From: Mangrovimonas sp. YM274
Lineage (GTDB): Bacteria; Bacteroidota; Bacteroidia; Flavobacteriales; Flavobacteriaceae
Direction: 5' to 3'
Length of the DNA stretch: 64,000 nt
Assembly (NCBI RefSeq): GCF_030908385.1
Contig: NZ_CP133091.1
Coordinates: 3,095,501-3,159,500 of the forward strand
The notes under the pieces are model-generated. The model was given only the letters and a program-made list of their open reading frames with translations. It was not told where the DNA came from and did no database searches. The position numbers and the translations under genes were made by a program. This document shows, in pieces, positions 44,867 to 54,053 of the stretch (the first letter of the stretch is position 1; every line of letters starts with the position of its first letter).

Positions 44867-45424
44867 TTGAAAAAACTACTGATAATAATACTTTCTACAA
44901 CTTTAGTTTCTTGCGGAGTTAAAAAAAACAAATCAGAATTTGACAAAATGACTTTTGACAAAGAATTGAATAGTAATCTATTCAATTCAACTGAATCCAT
45001 ACTTAATCCTTTGACTTTGAAAATAGAATCTGGATATGACAATCTACCTGACTCAACCCAATATTCAATAAAATCTAATGCAATTGTAAATAACGACAGT
45101 TTGCGATTAATGAGGTTTGCGGAATTAAAACGAATTGACTCTGACACTCTAGAATTACAAATATTTGAGACTAATCCAGCTTACAGCCAAAATTTAACAA
45201 TAAAAATAATAGACAATCAATTCAAATCAGATTTTAAGTATTGGATGTCAGGACCACCAATCGACCCAAAAATCAAAAAGATTAAACAGGAACTAATCGT
45301 AAAATCAATTCCAAAACAAAAAGGAGAAATGATTTTTGGTAAGTTCTATTTCAAAGGAATTTGCGAATCAGATTGTAGCGGAGAAATTGAAATAAAAGGA
45401 GATTTTAAAGCAATGTTGGAATAA
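44867..45424 (+). CDS. Cassette 17: lipoprotein of unknown function
   Basis: 185 residues from a TTG start at 44867 that begins a lipoprotein signal (LLIIILSTTLVSCGVKK). A longer frame from 44837 would translate the tag region. The mature part is beta-rich with a late Cys-containing segment (KGICESDCSGEIEIKGDF). No family is recognised. Confidence 0.62.
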   Translation: MKKLLIIILSTTLVSCGVKKNKSEFDKMTFDKELNSNLFNSTESILNPLTLKIESGYDNLPDSTQYSIKSNAIVNNDSLRLMRFAELKRIDSDTLELQIFETNPAYSQNLTIKIIDNQFKSDFKYWMSGPPIDPKIKKIKQELIVKSIPKQKGEMIFGKFYFKGICESDCSGEIEIKGDFKAMLE

Positions 45425-45433
45425 AAAAACGCC

Positions 45434-45565
45434 ACACAACACAGTGTATAATTCATTGCTTCTGATTTTCCTCGCGGAAAATCCTCGCAACTTTACTATC
45501 TTAGTTTCTTAACACGAAAATCCTGCGGATTTTCACGCAACGAAACTATACACAAACCGTTGTGC
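45434..45565 (+). repeat. attC-like site 17 (type A)
   Basis: Closes cassette 17 (tags GTTGTGTGTCATT and AACGCCACACAAC; mismatches at positions 9 and 11). Confidence 0.88.
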
Positions 45566-45583
45566 AACATTTGAGAAAAAACT

Positions 45584-46234
45584 ATGGGCTGGAACATAAC
45601 AGCAACATTTATTAAAGATATCGGAGATTTAGAAATCAATCTTGAACTATTGAATTCTTTGGGTTTCAAAGATTTTGAATTAATAGGAGAATCTGACTTC
45701 AATATTGGACCTGAATTTGGAGAAACTCATATCACAAATTATAAGGGAAGTTTAATTATCGCTAATTCAAGTCTAGGCTGGCAGTTTGCAAAACCGACTC
45801 AAACTCAAGCTGAAAAAAAGTTTCTAGAAAAATTCCCAAACTCTGAAATTATTCAAGTTTCTATTGGACACGGACTTTCCTACTGTGTTTTCCAAAACGG
45901 ACAAAAAATAAGATTAAGAGAAGCTGGAGACGAGATTTATCAAGATTTCGGAAATCCATTACCAGAAGAAATCGAATCCAGAAAGCTTGAACCAATTTCA
46001 AAAGAGGACTTGGAAGAAATGCGCGCGGAATTGACAGAAGAGGAAATTCAAAATGAAATGGAATTGGAAGTAACTTATGACACGGCATTTGAACTGACAA
46101 AAAGAATTTTTGGGAAAAGGTATGATGAATTGGAAATTTCAGAATATAATATGAAAGGATTTAAATTTGTAAATAAAGCTGTTGCAACTGAAAAAGATTA
46201 TGGAAAGAAATCTGAAATGCAATTTGAACAATAA
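45584..46234 (+). CDS. Cassette 18: hypothetical cytoplasmic protein
   Basis: 216 residues, no signal peptide. The N-terminus MGWNITATFIKDIGDLEI and a middle GHGLSYCVFQNGQKIRLREAGD suggest an immunity-like or regulatory alpha/beta protein. The C-terminal third is very acidic and helical (EEMRAELTEEEIQNEMELEV). No family is assigned. Confidence 0.62.
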   Translation: MGWNITATFIKDIGDLEINLELLNSLGFKDFELIGESDFNIGPEFGETHITNYKGSLIIANSSLGWQFAKPTQTQAEKKFLEKFPNSEIIQVSIGHGLSYCVFQNGQKIRLREAGDEIYQDFGNPLPEEIESRKLEPISKEDLEEMRAELTEEEIQNEMELEVTYDTAFELTKRIFGKRYDELEISEYNMKGFKFVNKAVATEKDYGKKSEMQFEQ

Positions 46235-46241
46235 AAACGTT

Positions 46242-46374
46242 GCACAACAATGTATAACCGCAATTACGGCGGATTCGACTACGTTCGAATCCACTCGGAA
46301 TTGCTGAAGTCAGTGCTAAACCGAAAATTAACGCCTATTAACCCGTAACTGACGGTTATACGAGACCGTTGTAG
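46242..46374 (+). repeat. attC-like site 18 (type E)
   Basis: Closes cassette 18 (tags GTTGTGCAACATT and AACGTTGCACAAC, paired except position 11). Outer arms are TGTATAACCG / CGGTTATAC; the inner hairpin GGATTCGA / TCGAATCC is unlike type A. Confidence 0.83.
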
Positions 46375-46410
46375 GCAATACTCCATAATCCCATACTTTT
46401 AGTAAAACCG

Positions 46411-46881
46411 ATGGAATCTGTAAAATATTATCGAAATTCAAAAAGCAAAACAAAAGATATTTCACTATCAATCTTTCTTTTTTTAATTGGAGTAACTCTC
46501 ACTTATTTAGACAATTTCGTAGTAGGAATTTTAATTTCTATCATAGCACTCATTATCATTGTCCGAGCTTTGTTAAAGCTGCCAAGTGTAACAGTAAATG
46601 AATTAGGTATTGTGACTAAAGTAAATGGTATTGGATTAACCAAATGGGATTATATTCAAGGATTTGAGATTAAAAAATTATTTAATACTACTTGTATTGC
46701 TTTAATTATAAAGGACCAAGACAAATACATTAATTCAAAGAATAAAATAATTCAAAAATTAATAAAAAGTAACCTATCTAAAGTTGGTAGTCCAGTCATT
46801 ATTCCTTCACAAGAATTTAATAAGGATTTAAACATAGTAATAAAGGAATTTGAAAACTTTCTTAAAAATCATAAAAAATAA
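46411..46881 (+). CDS. Cassette 19: membrane protein, STM3941-like layout
   Basis: 156 residues: a short N-terminal cytoplasmic segment, two membrane helices (about 18-55), then a PH-like soluble half (VNELGIVTKVNGIGLTKWDYIQGFEI, PVIIPSQEFNKDLNIVIKEF). This matches the general layout of STM3941-type membrane proteins of unknown function. Confidence 0.62.
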   Translation: MESVKYYRNSKSKTKDISLSIFLFLIGVTLTYLDNFVVGILISIIALIIIVRALLKLPSVTVNELGIVTKVNGIGLTKWDYIQGFEIKKLFNTTCIALIIKDQDKYINSKNKIIQKLIKSNLSKVGSPVIIPSQEFNKDLNIVIKEFENFLKNHKK

Positions 46882-46888
46882 AAACTGC

Positions 46889-47021
46889 CTACAACACAGT
46901 GTATAATTCATTGCTTCTGATTTTCCTCACGGAAAATCCTCGCAATTTTGCTACCTTAGTTTCTTAAACCTGAAAATCCTGCGGATTTTCACGCAACGAA
47001 ACTATACACAAACCGTTGGCT
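46889..47021 (+). repeat. attC-like site 19 (type A)
   Basis: Closes cassette 19 (tags GTTGTAGGCAATA and AACTGCCTACAAC; mismatches at 11 and 13). Confidence 0.88.
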
Positions 47022-47030
47022 GTAATTGAA

Positions 47031-47735
47031 ATGAAACAAACTCTATACTACATAATACTAATTGGATTTTTAAACTGTCAGAACTCTGTAAAGAAAGTAG
47101 AATTGAAAAGTAAAGACTGTAATAATACAAAACTTGTAAGCTACATTTATCCGATTAGCAATTTTACTAATGGAAAAACTTTTCTATACTCTTTAAAATC
47201 CAATAGAGAACCTAAACCTGAATTATTTAAAAAACGATATTCATTAAAAGTTGACAGAGATTCTTTACTTTTTAGTGTTACAGAAAACTCACAAGGAATA
47301 GTAACTGACTCAACTATATTTGGTCTGATTAATGGAATTCCGAAAGTTATAGAATCTTTCACAAGAGTAGATGCTTACCATGAACTGATACCAACCAAGG
47401 ATTCTATTGTTGGAAATAGATACTGTGAATTCGGAACTTTTGGAAATTCATTTGAGTATGAAATACCTTTTAATGGTAAAATGGTTTCAAGAAAATTTCA
47501 AGGACACACAACTCATAAAGAATATGTAAAAAAAGTGTTCAATGGAATAGAATATAACTGTGCAATAATGGAATCACAGAAAACACTGACAGCAGAATTT
47601 AACGGACGAACGGAAAAAATAAATGGAACTTGGACAGGATGTACTTGCGAAAATTTGGGTGAACTTTATTCGACAACTAAAACCGAAAACGGAATGGTGA
47701 TTGAACACAAACTTGAAGAAATAATTGAACAATAA
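47031..47735 (+). CDS. Cassette 20: lipoprotein of unknown function
   Basis: 234 residues from the ATG at 47031; the five codons before it belong to the tag. The signal ends at FLNCQNS. The mature part is long and beta-rich, with YCEFGTFGNSFEYEIPFNGK and a possible Cys pair (GCTCENLGELYSTT). No family is recognised. Confidence 0.65.
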   Translation: MKQTLYYIILIGFLNCQNSVKKVELKSKDCNNTKLVSYIYPISNFTNGKTFLYSLKSNREPKPELFKKRYSLKVDRDSLLFSVTENSQGIVTDSTIFGLINGIPKVIESFTRVDAYHELIPTKDSIVGNRYCEFGTFGNSFEYEIPFNGKMVSRKFQGHTTHKEYVKKVFNGIEYNCAIMESQKTLTAEFNGRTEKINGTWTGCTCENLGELYSTTKTENGMVIEHKLEEIIEQ

Positions 47736-47745
47736 AAACAACTAC

Positions 47746-47877
47746 AGCCAACACAGTGTATAATTCATTGCTTCTGATTTTCCTCGCGGAAAATCCTCGC
47801 AAGTTTGCTATCTTAGTTTCTTAACCTGAAAATCCTGCGGATTTTCACGCAACGAAACTATACACAAACCGTTGTGT
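47746..47877 (+). repeat. attC-like site 20 (type A)
   Basis: Closes cassette 20 (tags GTTGGCTGTAATT and AACTACAGCCAAC, paired except position 11). Confidence 0.88.
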
Positions 47878-47888
47878 ACAATGTAAAA

Positions 47889-48455
47889 ATGAAAATTTTA
47901 GTAACCCTTTTAACCGTATTAATTCTAACAGGATTCAAACCTTCTATAATTGAACCTACATCAGATTTCATAAACATTGTCAAAGCAATGAAAAATGATA
48001 ATTGGATTGATGACCACATTAGACTTACTAAGGTTTCTATATATCCAGAAATTGATCGAGATTCTAAAAGGGAATTTAACGGACTTACATTCTATCCGAT
48101 TGATTATAAAAATTCAGCCATCTACAGTGCGGACTTAAACAGTACTCCAAATAAAACTAAAAAAACAAAAGCTCTTTCTAGTGTAAACTCTATTTGGGCA
48201 TATTTCTACAGAAAAGAACCACAAAATAAAATAAATGTAGATGGTCTGATTGAACAGTGGGAATTTGAAAACGACACTGTCGCAAAAAAAGCTTTACTTG
48301 AGCTTAAAGAAATTGCTCCTTTAGCTTATTTCAACACTAAGCCCTATTATTTTACTAATGATAATTTCATATATATTTTTCATACCAGAGCCATGGCATT
48401 TAGTTACGAGCAAAAACCAATATATGAAATGTTTAAATTAAAAATGGAAAAATAA
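47889..48455 (+). CDS. Cassette 21: secreted protein of unknown function
   Basis: 188 residues from the ATG at 47889 with a signal peptide (ILVTLLTVLILTGFKPS). The mature part includes YFYRKEPQNKINVDGLIEQW and a C-terminal YFTNDNFIYIFHTRAMAFSY segment. No family is recognised. Confidence 0.63.
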   Translation: MKILVTLLTVLILTGFKPSIIEPTSDFINIVKAMKNDNWIDDHIRLTKVSIYPEIDRDSKREFNGLTFYPIDYKNSAIYSADLNSTPNKTKKTKALSSVNSIWAYFYRKEPQNKINVDGLIEQWEFENDTVAKKALLELKEIAPLAYFNTKPYYFTNDNFIYIFHTRAMAFSYEQKPIYEMFKLKMEK

Positions 48456-48463
48456 AACACTGT

Positions 48464-48595
48464 ACACAACACAGTGTATAATTCATTGCTTCTGATTTTC
48501 CTCGCGGAAAATCCTCGCAACTTTATTATCTTAGTTTCTTAACATGAAAATCCTACGGATTTTCACGCAACGAAACTATACACAGACCGTTGTAA
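48464..48595 (+). repeat. attC-like site 21 (type A)
   Basis: Closes cassette 21 (tags GTTGTGTACAATG and CACTGTACACAAC; final base covaries, only position 11 mispairs). R' is preceded by CAGACC rather than CAAACC. Confidence 0.88.
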
Positions 48596-48607
48596 AACAT
48601 TTATAAT

Positions 48608-48982
48608 ATGACGTTAAAAGACGAATTAAATGCTGAAGATGGTTCTTTTTTACTTGAATTGAGAACTGATCTGAACTGGAATCACGATTCGTTTATAAAC
48701 CTGCTGACTGAATTAAATACTGAATGTAAACGGACAAAAGAAAATCTGAATTTATCGAGAGATATTGCTTCTGGAATTTGGCACATATCTGACTTTATTA
48801 AAAACTGGACTGAACATAATAATTTTCCTAAAAAATACTCTGACGAATATTATAATAAGGCTTACGAATTAATAAATGATTTAACTTATTCTTACTTTAT
48901 GGCTGAATCACCTTATGATTCGGAATTAGAAATTGAAAATAAAATAGCAGAATTAAAAAACGTTTTACAACACCGTGTATAA
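48608..48982 (+). CDS. Cassette 22: helical protein whose tail is encoded by attC
   Basis: 124 residues, all-helical and cytoplasmic (RDIASGIWHISDFIKNWTEH, EYYNKAYELINDLTYSYF). The frame runs through the 3' tag into the attC-like site, giving the tail NVLQHRV and a stop at GTATAA. The same QHRV tail ends cassettes 28 and 36. No family is recognised. Confidence 0.62.
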   Translation: MTLKDELNAEDGSFLLELRTDLNWNHDSFINLLTELNTECKRTKENLNLSRDIASGIWHISDFIKNWTEHNNFPKKYSDEYYNKAYELINDLTYSYFMAESPYDSELEIENKIAELKNVLQHRV

Positions 48983-49097
48983 TTCATTGCTTCCGATTTT
49001 CCTCACGGAAAATCCTCGCAATTTTGCTACCTTAGTTTCTTAACTCTGAAAATCCTGCGGATTTTCACGCAACGAAACTATACACAAACCGTTGGCA
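48965..49097 (+). repeat. attC-like site 22 (type A)
   Basis: Closes cassette 22 (tags GTTGTAAAACATT and AACGTTTTACAAC). It supplies the stop codon of the upstream gene. Confidence 0.88.
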
Positions 49098-49106
49098 AAC
49101 ATTAAT

Positions 49107-49517
49107 ATGAAATCTAAACTGAAATCCTTTTTGATTATTTCCTTATTTACCTCATGTTACGGAATTAATGAAAAGTCAAGTGAAATTGGCTCACTTAATT
49201 ATGACTTTGGAACTTATGAATGGAACCAGATATTCTCAGACTTTTCAACTTCATATTTTTCAAGTAATGTCACAAAACAAGTTGTCGAAGACTTTAAAAA
49301 AAAGCCTTTCAAAGTAGACTTAATCTACCTAAAAGAACCTCGAGAAATCATTGGAATTTCAGAAGACCATTATTCTATTCGTTACATATTTAACCCTATT
49401 ATAAGTGACCAGATTTTAGATGGTTTATCAAGTCAACTAACTGAATCAGAAAAACAACGCATAAAAAACCGAATAGCGAGAATAGTTGAAGTACACGGCT
49501 GCAAGACGAACAAATAA
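49107..49517 (+). CDS. Cassette 23: lipoprotein of unknown function
   Basis: 136 residues from the ATG at 49107 with lipobox SLFTSCYG. The mature part is mixed alpha/beta with a basic C-terminus ending CKTNK. No family is recognised. Confidence 0.63.
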   Translation: MKSKLKSFLIISLFTSCYGINEKSSEIGSLNYDFGTYEWNQIFSDFSTSYFSSNVTKQVVEDFKKKPFKVDLIYLKEPREIIGISEDHYSIRYIFNPIISDQILDGLSSQLTESEKQRIKNRIARIVEVHGCKTNK

Positions 49518-49525
49518 AAAACGTT

Positions 49526-49658
49526 TGCCAACACCGTGTATAATTCATTGCTTCTGATTTTCCTTGCGGAAAATCCTCGCAACTTTATTATCTTAGTTTC
49601 TTAACTCTGAAAATCCTGCGGATTTTCACGCAACGAAACTATACACAAACCGTTGTGC
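49526..49658 (+). repeat. attC-like site 23 (type A)
   Basis: Closes cassette 23 (tags GTTGGCAAACATT and AACGTTTGCCAAC, paired except position 11). Confidence 0.88.
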
Positions 49659-49684
49659 CCAATTAAATATTACGACTGATCTCA

Positions 49685-50176
49685 ATGACAATCTTTCCGA
49701 CTCAAAAATATCTCATTGAACTACACGATGATTATTCGACATCACTAAATGAATTACAAAAGAAAACTTTACCGAACGAACAATTTGTTTCAAATTGGGA
49801 TAAACAAACATTCATTGGAGAAATTAATGAATCAGATTTTGAGCTAAAACTTTCGAAAAAACTATATGGTTCCTTTTGTGTTTTTAGGGGAAAACTAAAA
49901 AAAGAAAATGGAATTTTAGAAATCAAAATTAATAAAACAATAAAGATAGTTTTATTGGCTTTATTTCTTTTTCCAATTATTGGGCTGACAACTTCTTTAA
50001 TAAAAAATGAATTAAAAGACTCATTGGACCTCATAATTCCAACACTATTGTTCATCCTGATTCTTCGTTTTGTATTTATTGAGTTGAGTTTTCGAATTAT
50101 AGCTAAAAAAGGACTAAAAAAATTGACAGAAATAATCGGAATTGAAAAGATAAAAACTGGGCACAACACCGTGTAA
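49685..50176 (+). CDS. Cassette 24: two-helix membrane protein, near-identical to cassette 8
   Basis: 163 residues, almost the same as the protein at 39180. Differences include Asn for Lys near residue 31, Glu for Gly near residue 109, and a final Val for Met. The final GHNTV and stop come from the attC-like site. The copies are 10.5 kb apart with other cassettes between, consistent with recombination rather than tandem duplication. Confidence 0.7.
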   Translation: MTIFPTQKYLIELHDDYSTSLNELQKKTLPNEQFVSNWDKQTFIGEINESDFELKLSKKLYGSFCVFRGKLKKENGILEIKINKTIKIVLLALFLFPIIGLTTSLIKNELKDSLDLIIPTLLFILILRFVFIELSFRIIAKKGLKKLTEIIGIEKIKTGHNTV

Positions 50177-50293
50177 CACGCATTGCTTCGGATTTTCCTT
50201 CGGAAAATACTCGCAAACGTGTAATGTCAGTTTCCTTTTCCTATCTTTAAACCATACTACGCCGCAACGACGGCGTTACACAAACCGTTACCT
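50161..50293 (+). repeat. attC-like site 24 (type B)
   Basis: Closes cassette 24 (tags as cassette 8). The copy differs from site 8 at very few positions (ACCGTG for ACCATG, GTAATG for GCAATG). Confidence 0.85.
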
Positions 50294-50302
50294 GCAATTA
50301 GA

Positions 50303-50701
50303 ATGAAAAAAATAATCGTAATACTGACCTTGGTATTTTTTTCAACATTAGCATTTGGTCAAACTGACTCAATTCGAGGTAATCAATATAATCTTAATGG
50401 GAAAATTATAAATCAAATTTCTTTGCCTCCTCATTGCGGATATTTTGCATTTGGAACAATCGTTGAATTTAAAATAATTGACTATTCGAATCCTAATTAT
50501 AAACAAGATTCGATTGGTGTAATTTTTACCTGTCCTGAATTCTATGGGGATGGATTTTTTGAAGTTGGAAAGACCTATACCCTTACCGTTGCAGATGAAA
50601 ATCAAGCAGATTTCGGTTGGACTATTCCAAATGATTTTTTATTATCTAAGTACACATTGGACAAAAACTTGTGGGTAATTAAAGCTGATAAAATAGAATA
50701 A
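50303..50701 (+). CDS. Cassette 25: secreted protein of unknown function
   Basis: 132 residues with a signal peptide (IVILTLVFFSTLAFGQ). The mature part is a small beta domain (HCGYFAFGTIVEFKIID, FFEVGKTYTLTVADENQADFGW). No family is recognised. Confidence 0.65.
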   Translation: MKKIIVILTLVFFSTLAFGQTDSIRGNQYNLNGKIINQISLPPHCGYFAFGTIVEFKIIDYSNPNYKQDSIGVIFTCPEFYGDGFFEVGKTYTLTVADENQADFGWTIPNDFLLSKYTLDKNLWVIKADKIE

Positions 50702-50708
50702 AAACAGC

Positions 50709-50840
50709 AGGTAACACCGTGTATAATTCATTGCTTCTGATTTTCCTCTCGGAAAATCCTCGCAACTTTGCTATCTTAGTTTCTTAACTCGAAAATCCTG
50801 CGGATTTTCACGCAACGAAACTATACACAAACCGTTGTGC
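50709..50840 (+). repeat. attC-like site 25 (type A)
   Basis: Closes cassette 25 (tags GTTACCTGCAATT and AACAGCAGGTAAC; mismatches at 10 and 11). Confidence 0.88.
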
Positions 50841-50932
50841 TTAATGTAAAAAACAACTCATAACTATGGGAATATAAGTTATCAATCGATATAATTTAAG
50901 AAAATCAAAATGTTAAACTCAAATTGAATTAA

Positions 50933-51235
50933 ATGATTTTACTCTTTATTTTAGGAATTTCAATTATTCAAATTGTATTGTATTTTATAAACAATAAATA
51001 CAAGAATAAACTTCCAAATTTTATAATACTATTAATTTTACTAGTCTGCTATTTTTTTATTTTCCCTAGATTATTTTATCCTGAACCGAGAACTGATGGA
51101 ATCAATTGCGGAATGCCTATACTCGCAATATCAATGGTTTTTTGGTTCTTTGGTACAATCGCTGGAATTACGACACATCTAATTTGGAAACTTATAATTT
51201 GGAAACCTAAAACTAGAAAAACAAAAAACACATAA
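50933..51235 (+). CDS. Cassette 26: small membrane protein, paralogue of cassette 12
   Basis: 100 residues with three hydrophobic helices, homologous to the gene at 42059 with an internal three-residue insertion (NNKYKNKLPN) and several substitutions. The 90-bp leader is also shared. The copies are more diverged than the cassette 8/24 pair, so the duplication is older or the two came in separately. Confidence 0.65.
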   Translation: MILLFILGISIIQIVLYFINNKYKNKLPNFIILLILLVCYFFIFPRLFYPEPRTDGINCGMPILAISMVFWFFGTIAGITTHLIWKLIIWKPKTRKTKNT

Positions 51236-51367
51236 GCACAACACAGTGTATAATTCATTGCTTCTGATTTTCCTCGCGGAAAATCCTCGCAATTATACTA
51301 TCTTAGTTTCTTAACTCGAAAATCCTGCGGATTTTCACGCAACGAAACTATACACAAACCGTTACCC
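51236..51367 (+). repeat. attC-like site 26 (type A)
   Basis: Closes cassette 26 (tags GTTGTGCTTAATG and ACATAAGCACAAC; first 10 nt pair). Confidence 0.88.
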
Positions 51368-51372
51368 ACAAT

Positions 51373-51999
51373 TTGAAAAAAAACATAGTTTACATATTAT
51401 TCATCTTTCTATCATTTAGTTTCGATAGCGTTTTTGCCCAAAACATTACGGATTTTGAAACGGAACTGATAAAATATCATGGAACAAAGGACTCTTTAGT
51501 TGGTGATGATTTGTGGATTTATGACAAAAGTTTTAACCAAATAAAAAAAGTTGACCTAGCAATTTTTAAAGAGAAAAAATATGAGACTTATTTGGTTGAT
51601 TTGACTTGGTATCTAGGCTATCATATAGACTTGGTGAATTGTCTATTCTTATACAATAAAGAATCTAAAGAAATAGTGTTTACAGGCGAATTATGGTGCA
51701 ACGGATTTAAAAAAGATTTCTATAAAAGTTTAATTGGTAACACTATTTCGGACAAAAGTACGGCAAGAAAATTTGTAAGTGATTTCGAGAAACTAGTTCA
51801 AATTAATAATCCAAAAGTGAAATTTGAAAATGTATATTTTGAGAACGGAACAACATATTTTTTTCAAACAAATTATAGCATACCTAAAAAGACAAGATTA
51901 CTCGAAAGAATCATAATTTTAAATCATCCTAAAGGTAAACTTACTGGCATAAATATTATAAATCCGAAAAGACAAACTGATTTAGAAATTATAAAATAA
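51373..51999 (+). CDS. Cassette 27: secreted protein of unknown function
   Basis: 208 residues from a TTG start that directly abuts the 5' tag. The signal peptide is followed by a mature part with VDLTWYLGYHIDLVNCLFLY and a lipid- or metal-binding-like beta pattern. No family is recognised. Confidence 0.63.
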   Translation: MKKNIVYILFIFLSFSFDSVFAQNITDFETELIKYHGTKDSLVGDDLWIYDKSFNQIKKVDLAIFKEKKYETYLVDLTWYLGYHIDLVNCLFLYNKESKEIVFTGELWCNGFKKDFYKSLIGNTISDKSTARKFVSDFEKLVQINNPKVKFENVYFENGTTYFFQTNYSIPKKTRLLERIIILNHPKGKLTGINIINPKRQTDLEIIK

Positions 52000-52006
52000 A
52001 AACTGT

Positions 52007-52136
52007 GGGTAACAATGGCTATAATTCATTGCTTCGGATTTTCTACCGAAAATCCTCGCACTTTTGCTATGTGTGTCCTACAGCGGAAAATCCTCGCGGA
52101 TTTTCACGCAACGAAACCATAGCCAAACCGTTGGCT
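52007..52136 (+). repeat. attC-like site 27 (type F)
   Basis: Closes cassette 27 (tags GTTACCCACAATT and AACTGTGGGTAAC). Outer arms are GGCTATA / ATAGCC, a paired change relative to type A, while the ATTGC / GCAAC arms and hairpins match type A. Confidence 0.86.
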
Positions 52137-52151
52137 ACAATTAAAAAAGAC

Positions 52152-52619
52152 ATGTATTTAGTTCTAGATTTAGATGGTGTTTTAATAACAACTCCACCTT
52201 GGAAACCAGACCAAATTGCTTCGGACGGATATTCTGAATTTAACAAATCTTGCACAGAAAACTTAAATCGCCTTCTAACTCTTGTAGAATTTAAGATTTG
52301 GCTAAGTTCTACTCGACGAACTACAAAAACTTTGACTGAATTTAATACGCTTTTTAAAAATCGAGGAATTAAAACCCAAATTACTGGATTTCTTCCTCAA
52401 TACGCTGAATGCAAAAACCGTAAAGAAGAAATACTAAAATTTTTAACGGAATTTAAAATATCTGATTTTCTTATAATTGATGATGATAAAACTTTAAATG
52501 GATTAGAAAACACAATAAAAAACAAACTTATATTGACCGAACTAACAAAAGGATTTAATTCGGAAAAACTGAAAGAAGCTACTGAAAAAATAAAAAACTG
52601 TAGCCAACACCGTGTATAA
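52152..52619 (+). CDS. Cassette 28: HAD-like phosphatase, HAD_SAK_2-type
   Basis: 155 residues from the ATG at 52152; the long frame from 52005 only translates site 27. The N-terminal DLDGVLITT is the HAD nucleophile motif, IWLSSTRR is motif II, and FLIIDDDKTLNGL is the acidic motif IV. This matches the small HAD domains found in RNA-repair proteins. The C-terminus runs into attC and ends QHRV. The substrate is unknown. Confidence 0.75.
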   Translation: MYLVLDLDGVLITTPPWKPDQIASDGYSEFNKSCTENLNRLLTLVEFKIWLSSTRRTTKTLTEFNTLFKNRGIKTQITGFLPQYAECKNRKEEILKFLTEFKISDFLIIDDDKTLNGLENTIKNKLILTELTKGFNSEKLKEATEKIKNCSQHRV

Positions 52620-52733
52620 TTCATTGCTTCCGATTTTCCTCGCGGAAAATCCTCGCAACTTTACTATCTTAGTTTCTTAACTCGAAAATCCTGCGGATTT
52701 TCACGCAACGAAACTATACACAAACCGTTGTAC
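52602..52733 (+). repeat. attC-like site 28 (type A)
   Basis: Closes cassette 28 (tags GTTGGCTACAATT and AACTGTAGCCAAC). It supplies the stop codon of the upstream gene. Confidence 0.88.
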
Positions 52734-52800
52734 CCAATTGGAGAAATGAATTTTCCTGAAATAGGTTGACTAAAAATCGAACAAACAATTGCAGTCACTT

Positions 52801-53259
52801 ATGAAACACGAAAAACAACACTGGCGAAAAAAAAGCTACCAAAAAGTCAATCTAGAGACCAAACTTCTGGTCGTTGACCAAATCCTTAACGGACAATTGT
52901 CCAACAACCAAGCTTCCAAAAAATATGAGGTTCCCAGAACCACCATAACCTATTGGTTAAGAAAATATAGTACCTTAGTGCAACGAAACACTGGTATGAG
53001 CAAAAACGACGAAATTAAAAAGCTGAAAGAGCGTATTGAAGAACTGGAGTTCCAAAAGGACTTCCAACAGGACATTATCGCTGATATGGAACTTATTACA
53101 GGCGTCGATATGTCAAAAAAGTCATTGCCCAAAACATTAGCAAAAGAGATAGAGCAAAAGAAAAAAGACCGTTTAAAAGAAAATGGCTCTATGGATGTTT
53201 TGGGATATCTAAGCAAGCCTTCTACAAAAGACTCAAAACACAACAAAAACAAGAAATAG
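52801..53259 (+). CDS. IS3-family orfA
   Basis: 152 residues from ATG 52801. A helix-turn-helix (NNQASKKYEVPRTTITYWLR) precedes a leucine-zipper-like coil (IKKLKERIEELEFQKDF). An in-phase A-AAA-AAG slippery heptamer at 53115-53121 is the probable -1 frameshift site for making the OrfAB transposase. Confidence 0.87.
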   Translation: MKHEKQHWRKKSYQKVNLETKLLVVDQILNGQLSNNQASKKYEVPRTTITYWLRKYSTLVQRNTGMSKNDEIKKLKERIEELEFQKDFQQDIIADMELITGVDMSKKSLPKTLAKEIEQKKKDRLKENGSMDVLGYLSKPSTKDSKHNKNKK

Positions 53260-54053
53260 ACCAACAAAAACTAATTTCTTTAGTTAAGGGTTACCGTAAA
53301 AAAGTAGGCTCTAAAACTGGTGGAATCAAGCTCTACAGTGAACTGAAACAAGATTTTATAAATGCCAATATTAAGATTGGCAGAGATAAATTCTATAGGT
53401 TTCTAAGGCTTAACAGACTACTAATACCTAAAGCCAAAAATTACACCACTACAACAAACTCCAACCACATGTTCAAAAAATATAAAAACCTTGTTAAGGA
53501 CCACGTCCCCACCCGACCAGAACAGCTTTGGGTAAGCGACATAACATACATTAAAACCGAAAACGGACACAACTACCTAGCATTGGTAACCGATGCCTAT
53601 TCCAAGCAAATTATGGGGTATAAACTAGACAGCCATATGAGAACATCTCTTTGCAAAGATGCACTCGCCATGGCCATTAAAAACAGAAAATATCGCAACC
53701 AAAAGCTCATCCATCATTCTGACAGAGGGTTCCAGTACTGCAATCCCAAATACTCGCAGTTTGCTGAACAAAACGGCATTACCATGAGTATGACAGAACA
53801 ATACGATCCTTATGAAAACGCCGTTGCAGAACGTATTAACAGAACCCTAAAACATGAATATGGGCTGAAACAAACCATTAAAAACACGGAACTAGCCAAA
53901 AAAATGACACAGCAAGCGGTCTATATTTACAACAACCTAAGAGCTCATTTCAGCCTGGATCTGAGAAAACCTGCCGAAGTACATCTCAATCCAAACATCA
54001 ACTACAAATCGTATCGAAAAAATAATGTAATTTTAAATCCACTAACGATTTGA
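53118..54053 (+). CDS. IS3-family orfB (DDE integrase domain), expressed by -1 frameshift
   Basis: This frame is open from 53085 and would be entered at the slippery heptamer. It includes WLYGCFGISKQAFYKRL and then the rve/DDE core: WVSDITYIKTENG (Asp), HHSDRGFQYC (Asp) and NAVAERINRTLKHE (Glu). All three catalytic residues are intact, so the element may be active. Confidence 0.87.
   Translation, partial: KVIAQNISKRDRAKEKRPFKRKWLYGCFGISKQAFYKRLKTQQKQEIDQQKLISLVKGYRKKVGSKTGGIKLYSELKQDFINANIKIGRDKFYRFLRLNRLLIPKAKNYTTTTNSNHMFKKYKNLVKDHVPTRPEQLWVSDITYIKTENGHNYLALVTDAYSKQIMGYKLDSHMRTSLCKDALAMAIKNRKYRNQKLIHHSDRGFQYCNPKYSQFAEQNGITMSMTEQYDPYENAVAERINRTLKHEYGLKQTIKNTELAKKMTQQAVYIYNNLRAHFSLDLRKPAEVHLNPNINYKSYRKNNVILNPLTI

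Noticed and set aside
52005-52151. Long N-terminal extension of the HAD-like protein (and similar extensions at 54756, 59008 and 47016)
   Set aside because: These residues are translations of the attC-like site and tag; the downstream Met starts the recognisable domain or signal peptide.
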